A DNA stretch of 5,104 bases from Oscillospiraceae bacterium (GTDB lineage: Bacteria > Bacillota_A > Clostridia > Oscillospirales > Oscillospiraceae): contig JAILOS010000093.1 of NCBI GenBank assembly GCA_024690695.1, positions 1 to 5,104 of the forward strand, in the 5' to 3' direction. Numbering within the stretch: the stretch's first letter is position 1; each line of letters starts with the position of its first letter. Under the pieces are notes generated by a model, which was not told where the DNA came from, ran no database searches, and saw nothing but the letters and a program-made list of their open reading frames with translations. Shown in pieces: positions 1-4,910 of this stretch. The position numbers were made by a program, and so were the translations under genes.

Positions 1-2234
1 GCCTCCTCGGCGGCGGGCCCGGGCTCCTGCGCGGCGTCCGGCTCTCCCAGCAGCGCCTTGAGCAGGAGCGTGTTCTGCTCGAGCAGCGCGTTGTTCTGCG
101 CGAGAAGCTGCGCCCACGCCTCGCCCGGGATCGCCGCGGGCGGATTTCCCCGCGCAGCCGCGGGGGCGCTCTTCGGCGCGGCGGAGGCCGCCCGGGCGCC
201 GGCTTTTTCCTCGCGCTTCATTTTCTCCAGATAGTCCTTCGGCGCGCGGGACTGGATGTATTTCTTGATGACCCGGTGCAGCTCCTGCATCTCGATGGGC
301 TTTGCCACGAAGTCGTTCATCCCCGCCTCGATAAACTGGCCCCGCGCGTCGCTCATGGCGTTGGCGGTCAGAGCGATGATGGGCACCTGCTTGAAGTACT
401 CCCCGTCCAGACTGCGGATCAGGCGGGCCGCCTCGATGCCGTCCATCTCGGGCATCATGTGATCCATGAAGATTGCGTCGTAGCGCGTTTTCTTGACCAT
501 TTCGATGGCCTCGAAGCCGCTGCTGCTGACGTCGATCTGCATGCGGTAGGGCGACATCAGCCCCCGGGCCACCTGGAGGTTGGTCGTGTTGTCGTCGACG
601 ACCAGGATCCGGGCGAAGGTCAGGGGAACGATCTGCGAGCGGTCAAAGCTCTCTTTCTTGATGCTGCTGACGATCTCCTCCCCGTTGAGGGCATTGATGA
701 GCTGGAGCGTGATGAGCGGGAGCTGAAGCTGCTTGTAGTCCATATAGGCGCTGTCGGCCAGCTCGTCGCTGTCAAGGACCAGCAGGATGTTGCCGTGCCG
801 GAACATGAAGTTCAGCTTCTCCTGCACGGGGCCGAAGCTCCTCCGGCGGATGAGCACGTGGGTCATCCCCTCGTACTCGCGGATCTTGTCCGCCTCGCGG
901 CAGACCCGGTACGACAGGCCGAGGTTCTCCGCGGCCGTCGAAAGCCCCTGCAGCAGGATCTCGTTCTGTTCGCAGATCAGAAGGCGCACGCTTTTGTCCC
1001 GGATCTCGCCGAGCGGAAGATAGCGCGGCACGCGCTGGATGACGCGGACGGAAAAATCGCTGCCCTGTCCGTAGACGCTGGACACGGTGAGATCGCCGCC
1101 CATGAGGCGGGCGAGGTTGCGGCTGATGGCGAGCCCCAGACCGGAGCCGGTGGTGCCGCGGTTCTTGCGGGTGTCCACCTGGCTGAAGCTGTCGAAGAGC
1201 TTCCCGAGGTCCTCCTCGCGGATGCCGATGCCGCTGTCGCACACGTCGAAGCGCAGCTCATACCGGTCCTCGTCCATGAACTCGCCGCGCACGCGCAGGA
1301 TGATATAGCCCTCGTGCGTGAACTTGACGGCGTTCCCGAGCAGATTCATCAGGATCTGCTTGAGCCGGATATCGTCCCCGATAAAATGGTTCGGCAGCTT
1401 CGGGTCGATATCCATCATGAAATAGACGCTCTTGCCGGCCAGCCGCACCGAAATCACGTTGCTGATATCCATCAGCAGAGAGGGGAGCATGTACTCCACC
1501 TCTGTGATCTCGAACTTGCCCGTCTCGATCTTGGAGAAGTCCAGGATGTCGTTGATGATCCCGAGCAGGCTGCTGCCGGAGTTCTGGATCGTGCTGAGCG
1601 AGCCGAGCACGTCCTCCGGAAGATCCTTGCGCAGCAAAACCTCGCTGATGCCGACAATGGCGTTCATCGGCGTGCGGATCTCGTGGCTCATGTTGGCGAG
1701 GAACGCGCTTTTGGCGCGGCTGGCGGCCTGGGCCTCCTCAACCGCGTCGAGCAGGCGCTGTTTGGCCTTTTCCTCTTCCTCGACGTCGGCCGCCAGCAGG
1801 AGGATCTGGTCTTCCTCCTCGCGGAAGAAGGAGCATTCGATCCGCTTCCAGGCGGGAGCGCCCTCTTTTCCGCGCAGGCGACAGCGGATCCGGACCTCTC
1901 CCTCCAGCCGCAGCGCGGGGAGAAGCGCTTCCGGGAGCAGGCGGGAGAGAGCCTCCCTGTCCTCTTCCGCGCAGGCTTCACTGTCCATCAGCGTCCGGAC
2001 GCCCGCAGCGAAGTCGTCGGCGCAGGCGTTCAGAATCGGGCCGGGACGCGCGCCGTCGAGCAGCGGCCGGGTATGCCGGGTGCGCACGTCGATCAGACAG
2101 CTCTCCTCGTAATGGCGGTCAATGGTATAACGGCAAATTCTCTCGAGAACGGCCGCTTTCTCGCGGGCGCGCAGCAGCTCGTCTGCGCGGTTTTCTTCGC
2201 CTTTTTCGTTTTTCAGGGAGGAAGACGGTTCCAT
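1..2234 (-). CDS. Soluble hybrid sensor histidine kinase (PAS-like, HisKA, HATPase_c, pseudo-receiver, receiver), C-terminus cut by window edge
   Basis: This is a cytoplasmic hybrid histidine kinase that autophosphorylates on His and passes phosphate to its own receiver Asp; 744 codons are visible and the frame is open at the left edge. No signal peptide or membrane segment is seen. Residues about 20-152 resemble a PAS sensor fold and lead into a helical linker. HisKA has the H-box SHEIRTP with H184. HATPase_c shows the N-box NLLGNAVKF (N301), G1 DSGIGI (D333), the F-box region near 347-350 and G2 GSGLGLA (363-369). Residues about 414-530 look like a receiver that has lost its acidic pocket. 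A complete receiver follows (about 541-660): D547/D548, acceptor D591 in FMDHMMP, T623 and K645. The tail is Ala/Pro-rich with a Leu/Gln/Asn-rich helix at about 705-728. The start at 2234 is the first ATG after a GGAAGGAGAGG ribosome binding site (2255-2245). The signal sensed is unknown. Its place behind sigG may suggest a sporulation role, but that is only inference. Confidence 0.93.
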   Translation of the reverse strand, partial: MEPSSSLKNEKGEENRADELLRAREKAAVLERICRYTIDRHYEESCLIDVRTRHTRPLLDGARPGPILNACADDFAAGVRTLMDSEACAEEDREALSRLLPEALLPALRLEGEVRIRCRLRGKEGAPAWKRIECSFFREEEDQILLLAADVEEEEKAKQRLLDAVEEAQAASRAKSAFLANMSHEIRTPMNAIVGISEVLLRKDLPEDVLGSLSTIQNSGSSLLGIINDILDFSKIETGKFEITEVEYMLPSLLMDISNVISVRLAGKSVYFMMDIDPKLPNHFIGDDIRLKQILMNLLGNAVKFTHEGYIILRVRGEFMDEDRYELRFDVCDSGIGIREEDLGKLFDSFSQVDTRKNRGTTGSGLGLAISRNLARLMGGDLTVSSVYGQGSDFSVRVIQRVPRYLPLGEIRDKSVRLLICEQNEILLQGLSTAAENLGLSYRVCREADKIREYEGMTHVLIRRRSFGPVQEKLNFMFRHGNILLVLDSDELADSAYMDYKQLQLPLITLQLINALNGEEIVSSIKKESFDRSQIVPLTFARILVVDDNTTNLQVARGLMSPYRMQIDVSSSGFEAIEMVKKTRYDAIFMDHMMPEMDGIEAARLIRSLDGEYFKQVPIIALTANAMSDARGQFIEAGMNDFVAKPIEMQELHRVIKKYIQSRAPKDYLEKMKREEKAGARAASAAPKSAPAAARGNPPAAIPGEAWAQLLAQNNALLEQNTLLLKALLGEPDAAQEPGPAAEE

Positions 2235-2276
2235 AACGCTGCTGCCTCTCCTTCCAATCAGATTTCTTAATACATC

Positions 2277-2305
2277 ATTATACCGCGTTTTCCCTCTCTT
2301 GTCCA
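2277..2305 (-). promoter_or_regulatory. Sigma-A type promoter of the hybrid histidine kinase
   Basis: On the minus strand TGGACA (2305-2300) and a perfect TATAAT (2282-2277) are separated by exactly 17 bases, so only one of twelve positions departs from consensus. Transcription would start near 2270, giving an untranslated leader of about 36 bases with the ribosome binding site at 2255-2245. The -35 box lies immediately after the T tail of the sigG terminator, so the kinase is probably transcribed independently of sigG. Confidence 0.8.
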
Positions 2306-2306
2306 C

Positions 2307-2348
2307 AAAAAACAAATATCCGCCCGCAAGCGCGGGCGGATATTTGTT
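2307..2348 (-). terminator. Intrinsic terminator of sigG
   Basis: Positions 2332-2348 and 2311-2327 form a perfect 17-bp inverted repeat with a 4-base loop (2328-2331). The stem has a GC core (GCGGGCGGA) closed by AT pairs. Read on the minus strand the stem runs into T residues (2312-2307, TTTTTT on the transcript strand). There is no T run on the plus side, so it acts for the leftward transcript only. It starts 6 bases after the sigG stop codon. Confidence 0.93.
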
Positions 2349-2354
2349 CAAAGC

Positions 2355-3131
2355 TCAGCTTCCGAGCTCCTTTTTGATCTCCTGCACGGCGTTTTTCTCG
2401 AGGCGCGAGACCTGCGCCTGCGAGATGCCGAGCTCGCGGGCGACCTCCATCTGCGTGCGTCCGTCGTAGAAGCGCAGCGCCAGGATCCGCCGCTGCCGCG
2501 CCGAGAGGCGCCGAACCGCGTCGCCGAGGGCGATCTGCTCCAGCCAGTGCTCGTCGCTGCTGCGCGCGTCGCCGATCTGATCCATCACGGTGGCGCTCTC
2601 GCCGCCGTCGCTGTACACCGGCTCGTAGAGGCTCACCGGCTCGCACACCGCGTCCATCGCGAACACGACCTCGCAGCGGGGGAGGCCGAGCTCGGCGGCG
2701 ATCTGCTCCACGCTCGGCTCGCGGCCGTCCAGCGCGGTCAGCTTCTCCTTCGCCTGCAGGACCCGGTAGGCGGTGTCGCGCGTCGAGCGCGAGACGCGCA
2801 GCGCGCTGTGATCGCGCAGAAAGCGCCGCAGCTCCCCGGCGATCATCGGAACGCCGTAGGTGGAAAACTGCACGTTCTGGCTGAGGTCGAAGGCGTCGAC
2901 GGCTTTGATCAGACCGATCACGCCGACCTGAAAGAGGTCGTCCATGCTCTCGCCGCGTCCGGCGAATTTCTGCACCACCGACAGCACCAGCCGGAGGTTT
3001 CCGGCGATCAGCTTTTCCCGCGCGGACGCGTCTCCCGCGCGCGCCTTCTCCATGAGCGTTCTCGTCTCGGCGCCCTTGAGCACCGGCAGCTGCGCTGTGT
3101 TGACCCCGCAGATTTCGACCTTTCCCTGCAT
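2355..3131 (-). CDS. sigG: RNA polymerase sporulation sigma factor SigG (forespore late)
   Basis: This is the late forespore-specific sigma factor, which directs RNA polymerase to genes for spore protection and germination after engulfment. The 258-residue length matches the roughly 260 residues of B. subtilis SigG. The family-specific N-terminus KVEICGV...LPVLK (4-19) is present and separates SigG from SigF and SigE. Region 2.1 is NLRLVLSVVQKF (45-56), region 2.2 DDLFQVGVIGLIKAVDAFD (64-82), and regions 2.3-2.4 FSTYGVPMIAGELRRFLRD (89-107). Region 3 covers about 115-185. Region 4 has the helix-turn-helix TQMEVARELGISQAQVSRLE (226-245). The start at 3131 is chosen because GGAGGTGG lies 9 bases upstream and the SigG N-terminus begins there; longer in-frame starts add a low-complexity Arg-rich stretch with no family similarity. 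In B. subtilis sigG follows spoIIGA-sigE; here it stands alone behind its own promoter and ends at its own terminator. Confidence 0.97.
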   Translation of the reverse strand: MQGKVEICGVNTAQLPVLKGAETRTLMEKARAGDASAREKLIAGNLRLVLSVVQKFAGRGESMDDLFQVGVIGLIKAVDAFDLSQNVQFSTYGVPMIAGELRRFLRDHSALRVSRSTRDTAYRVLQAKEKLTALDGREPSVEQIAAELGLPRCEVVFAMDAVCEPVSLYEPVYSDGGESATVMDQIGDARSSDEHWLEQIALGDAVRRLSARQRRILALRFYDGRTQMEVARELGISQAQVSRLEKNAVQEIKKELGS

Positions 3132-3140
3132 AAAAAAACG

Positions 3141-3148
3141 CCACCTCC
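3141..3148 (-). promoter_or_regulatory. Ribosome binding site deciding the sigG start
   Basis: GGAGGTGG on the minus strand lies 9 bases before the ATG at 3131. The spacer is nearly all T. It supports the short SigG start over the in-frame upstream alternatives. Confidence 0.85.
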
Positions 3149-3165
3149 GAAAACGAAAGTGGACA

Positions 3166-3195
3166 TAGTATTTCCCGACGCGCGGAAAATCATTC
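3166..3195 (-). promoter_or_regulatory. Candidate sigF/sigG-type promoter of sigG
   Basis: On the minus strand GAATG (3195-3191) is followed after 15 bases by GGAAATACTA (3175-3166). The latter fits the sigF -10 pattern GGnrAnAnTw at every defined position. Its AATACTA part also fits the sigG -10 pattern CATnHTA except for the first base. GAATG fits the sigG -35 pattern (GHATR) and partly fits sigF. Transcription would start near 3159, leaving a leader of about 28 bases. This agrees with B. subtilis, where sigG is first transcribed by sigF and then by sigG itself. No sigma-A -35/-10 pair is evident here. Confidence 0.65.
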
Positions 3196-3215
3196 TTTTG
3201 ATAGGCCCGGCGGCC

Positions 3216-3243
3216 GTCTCGTCCGGCGCCGGGCGGGACAGAC
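3216..3243. repeat. GC-rich inverted repeat in the divergent sigG/folT spacer
   Basis: GTCTCGTCC (3216-3224) pairs with GGACAGAC (3236-3243) with one bulged C, around a GC-rich loop. It sits in the roughly 145 bases between the outward-facing sigG and folT promoters, where I see no gene. No T run follows on either strand, so it is not an obvious terminator. It may be a protein site or simply chance in GC-rich DNA. Confidence 0.35.
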
Positions 3244-3340
3244 AGGCGCCTTGGCGCGGCTCGCGCGTCCTTTCTCCCGCGGCCTTTTTCGACCGGCGCG
3301 CAGCCTTTGCTCCCGCGCCGCACAAAAAACCAAAAACGCC

Positions 3341-3369
3341 TTGCGGAGCGGACGGAACTGTGCTATAGT
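3341..3369 (+). promoter_or_regulatory. Extended -10 sigma-A promoter of the THF riboswitch-folT transcript
   Basis: TTGCGG (3341-3346) and TATAGT (3364-3369) are 17 bases apart, and TGC directly before the -10 makes an extended -10 element, which offsets the weak -35. Transcription would start near 3376, only a few bases before the 5' strand of riboswitch helix P1 at 3383. Confidence 0.75.
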
Positions 3370-3382
3370 TGCCGAAGAAAAT

Positions 3383-3505
3383 GACAGAGTAGGGAAACCG
3401 CGTCTTGCGATTCTTCGTCAGGAAAAATCGCATCCAGTGCCGGCGGATGGGATGTCGCCGCCGGACGAAAGCCACAGGCTGCGGTGGTTTCCCGCGTCCG
3501 CTGTC
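3383..3505 (+). promoter_or_regulatory. Tetrahydrofolate (THF-I) riboswitch aptamer with an inserted hairpin
   Basis: This RNA element binds reduced folates and controls folate transport or synthesis genes in Firmicutes. Conserved blocks are present in order: AGAGTAG (3386-3392), CGCGT (3399-3403), the P3 loop ATGGGATGTCG (3447-3457), ACGAA (3465-3469), GCGGTGG (3481-3487) and GCGTCCGCT (3494-3502). P1 pairs 3383-3387 with 3501-3505. P2 pairs 3392-3399 with 3486-3493 (8 perfect pairs). P3 pairs 3440-3446 with 3458-3464 (7 perfect pairs). A small hairpin pairs 3470-3473 with 3477-3480. The loop GGATG (3450-3454) can form the known long-range pseudoknot with CGTCC (3495-3499). Between P2 and P3 there are 40 bases where the version I recall has about 7. 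The extra bases form a 7-bp hairpin, 3406-3412 with 3426-3432. The gene downstream, folT, is a classic target of this class, which strengthens the call. Confidence 0.92.
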
Positions 3506-3507
3506 AC

Positions 3508-3554
3508 GGGGAGAGGCGGCCTCTTTTCCGCGACTGTGGAAGGGGGGCTTTTTT
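3508..3554 (+). terminator. THF riboswitch expression platform: terminator-like hairpin that also covers the folT ribosome binding site
   Basis: GCCTCTTTTCC (3519-3529) pairs with GGAAGGGGGGC (3538-3548) over 11 pairs, several of them G-U, around an 8-base loop, and is followed by six T (3549-3554) ending exactly at the ATG. The 3' arm is also the folT Shine-Dalgarno sequence. The hairpin could therefore stop transcription, hide the ribosome binding site, or both. A competing hairpin, GGGGAGAGG (3508-3516) with CCTCTTTTC (3520-3528), would free the 3' arm. In THF riboswitches ligand binding normally lowers expression; how this pair of structures is coupled to the aptamer is inference. Confidence 0.75.
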
Positions 3555-4139
3555 ATGCAGATGGACGAGCGGGCCGAGCTGCGGCGTCTCACGACCTCGG
3601 CGCTGCTGATCGCGCTGGACGTGGTGTTCACGCGCGTGCTGGCGATCAACACGCCGCTGATGAAGATCGGCCTGGGCTTCGCGGCCGCGGCGCTCGCGGC
3701 GATGCTGTACGGCCCGGCCTGGGCGGCGATGACCGCCGCGCTGGGCGATCTGGTCGGCGCGCTGCTGTTTCCGACAGGCGCCTATTTCCCCGGCTTCACG
3801 CTGACCGCGGCGCTGACGGGGCTGCTGTTCGGCCTGTTTCTGTACCGCCGGGAGAAGAGCTGGCTGCGCGCCTTTCTGGCCGCGCTCACGAACTGCTTTT
3901 TCGTCACGCTCGTGCTGAATACGCTGCTGATCGCGGTTTTCTTCCGCTCCTCCCCGGCGGAGCTCGCCGGCGCGGATCTCGAGCGCTTCCTGCAGCTGAC
4001 GGATCTGCGCGCTCTTCTGGCCGCGCGCGTCCCGCAGTTTTTCATCATGCTCGCCGTGCAGACGGCGGTGCTCTGCTTTCTGCAGGCCTCCCCGGCGCTC
4101 CTGCGGATGATCCGCGAAAAAAGTGCCGGAAACGAGTAA
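3555..4139 (+). CDS. folT: Folate-specific ECF transporter S component (FolT)
   Basis: This is the membrane substrate-binding subunit of an energy-coupling factor vitamin transporter. It captures folate and works with the shared EcfA/EcfA'/EcfT module, which is not in this window. The 194-residue product is almost entirely hydrophobic, with about six helices near residues 12-31, 38-52, 55-72, 81-97, 104-130 and 157-178. Family marks are the ALLIALDVVFTR first helix, whose AxxxA spacing (A16, A20) typically contacts EcfT; IGLGFAAAALAAMLYGP (38-54); the hallmark GALLFPTGAYFPGFTL (68-83); LNTLLIAVFF (121-130); and a late RVPQFFIMLAVQ (158-169). The start at 3555 lies 7 bases after AAGGGGGG; a second in-frame ATG at 3561 is possible but 13 bases away. 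The THF riboswitch directly upstream supports folate as substrate. The stop codon is only 7 bases before the -35 box of the rplJ promoter. Confidence 0.94.
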   Translation: MQMDERAELRRLTTSALLIALDVVFTRVLAINTPLMKIGLGFAAAALAAMLYGPAWAAMTAALGDLVGALLFPTGAYFPGFTLTAALTGLLFGLFLYRREKSWLRAFLAALTNCFFVTLVLNTLLIAVFFRSSPAELAGADLERFLQLTDLRALLAARVPQFFIMLAVQTAVLCFLQASPALLRMIREKSAGNE

Positions 4140-4146
4140 AAAAGCC

Positions 4147-4175
4147 TTGACAAGCGGGGAGGAATCCGCTATATT
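4147..4175 (+). promoter_or_regulatory. Strong sigma-A promoter of the rplJ-rplL operon
   Basis: A perfect TTGACA (4147-4152) and TATATT (4170-4175) are separated by 17 bases, as expected for a highly expressed ribosomal protein operon. Transcription would start near 4182. The spacer contains a short inverted repeat, AGCGG (4153-4157) with CCGCT (4166-4170). Confidence 0.9.
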
Positions 4176-4186
4176 AATTGAGCGCT

Positions 4187-4240
4187 CCAAAGACAGCAGG
4201 TGGCTCCGGCCGTAAATCCTGCCGAGGACATCAACAACGA
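4187..4240 (+). promoter_or_regulatory. Ribosomal protein L10 leader (autogenous binding site)
   Basis: The rplJ leader has the conserved L10-leader pattern: CCAAAGACAGCAGG, a short variable hairpin (GGC 4202-4204 with GCC 4209-4211), then TAAATCCTGCCGAGG (4213-4227). GCAGG (4196-4200) pairs with CCTGC (4218-4222), leaving an asymmetric purine-rich internal loop typical of the L10-binding kinked stem. In B. subtilis the L10(L12)4 complex binds this element and promotes termination in the leader; the terminator at 4267-4298 provides the matching output here. Confidence 0.85.
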
Positions 4241-4266
4241 CCCCCGTGGAATTGATTGTTTTTGTG

Positions 4267-4298
4267 CCCTTTCGTCTTTTGGCGGAAGGGTTTTCTTT
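4267..4298 (+). terminator. Attenuator (intrinsic terminator) in the rplJ leader
   Basis: CCCTTTCGTC (4267-4276) pairs with GGCGGAAGGG (4281-4290) over ten pairs (two G-U) with a TTTT loop, followed by TTTTCTTT. It lies between the L10-binding element and the rplJ ribosome binding site, so it can only act as an attenuator of the operon. CCAAAGAC at 4187-4194 can pair with GTCTTTTGG at 4274-4282, which would break the stem. Confidence 0.85.
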
Positions 4299-4337
4299 AT
4301 GAGCGTGAATCATCCGTGTGGAGGTGAAAAAACACAC

Positions 4338-4871
4338 ATGCCGAACGCAAAGGTTCTCAGCGAAAAGCAGGCGATCGTCGAAGCGCTGGCCGAACGCATC
4401 CAGAAGGCGGGTTCCGGCATCCTGATCGACTACAAGGGCATCACCGTAGCCGAGGATACCGAGCTGCGCACCGCGCTGCGCAAGGAAGGCGTCGATTACA
4501 CGGTCGTCAAGAACACTCTGACCAGAAAGGCGCTGGACAAGCTGGGGATGAACGATCTCGATCACGTCCTCAACGGCACCACCTCGCTGGCCACCACCGA
4601 GAAGGATCCCATCGCTCCTTTCAGCATCCTCACCGATTTCAGCAAGAAGCTCAACGACCGCTTCAACATCAAGGCCGCCTTCGTCGAGGGCAAGGTCCTG
4701 AACGAAAATGAGATCGCGCAGATGACCGAGCTGAAGAGCAAGGACACCCTGTACGCGAAGGTTCTTGGCACCATGATCGCACCCATCACCGGCCTGGCCG
4801 TCTGCCTCGGCCAGATCCTGGAGCAGAAGGGCGGCTCCGTCGAGTCTCCCGCTGCCGAAGCCGCGGAATAA
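4338..4871 (+). CDS. rplJ: Large ribosomal subunit protein L10 (uL10), base of the L7/L12 stalk
   Basis: L10 binds 23S rRNA near the GTPase centre and carries dimers of L7/L12 on its C-terminal helix, forming the stalk that recruits translational GTPases. The 177-residue length is usual for Firmicutes. Family features are the N-terminal KQAIVEALAERIQKA helix (10-24), LIDYKGITVAEDTELRTALR (29-48), the rRNA-contact segment YTVVKNTLTRKAL (54-66), and the Ala/Glu-rich C-terminal region after LYAKVLGTMIAPITGLA, which carries the L7/L12-binding helix. The start at 4338 follows GGAGGTGA (4320-4327) by 10 bases. An in-frame ATG at 4299 sits against the attenuator T run without a ribosome binding site and is rejected. 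It is followed after 39 bases by rplL. The gene is not preceded here by rplK-rplA as in B. subtilis; folT lies upstream. Expression is probably controlled by the L10 leader and attenuator. Confidence 0.97.
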   Translation: MPNAKVLSEKQAIVEALAERIQKAGSGILIDYKGITVAEDTELRTALRKEGVDYTVVKNTLTRKALDKLGMNDLDHVLNGTTSLATTEKDPIAPFSILTDFSKKLNDRFNIKAAFVEGKVLNENEIAQMTELKSKDTLYAKVLGTMIAPITGLAVCLGQILEQKGGSVESPAAEAAE

Positions 4872-4910
4872 GATCCGCAGGACACAAAGATTTTAATGGA
4901 GGAAATTACA

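Noticed and set aside
276..2270. A 664-codon open frame on the plus strand opposite the kinase
   Set aside because: It lies antisense to a clear hybrid histidine kinase whose motifs are all in place. The translation is rich in His, Ala, Val and Asp with no recognisable domain, as expected of a codon-phase shadow in GC-rich DNA.
3246..3257. A short palindrome GCGCC-TT-GGCGC in the divergent spacer as a terminator or operator
   Set aside because: It has a 2-base loop and no T run, and such GC palindromes are expected by chance at this base composition.
3132..3323. A longer N-terminus for SigG starting at 3323
   Set aside because: The extension is Arg/Gly-rich, has no similarity to the family, runs through the predicted sigF-type promoter, and lacks a good ribosome binding site; the start at 3131 has one.
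2547..3368. A 273-codon plus-strand open frame opposite sigG
   Set aside because: It is antisense to the entire 3' portion of sigG and reads through the folT promoter; no domain or ribosome binding site supports it.
4299..4337. An upstream in-frame ATG adding 13 residues to L10
   Set aside because: It sits against the attenuator T run without a ribosome binding site, and L10 proteins begin near the MPNAK start at 4338, which has GGAGGTGA upstream.
3504..4565. A 353-codon minus-strand open frame across folT and the start of rplJ
   Set aside because: It overlaps two well-recognised genes and two promoters, is Arg/Gln/Glu-rich with no domain, and crosses the L10 leader. It is a shadow.
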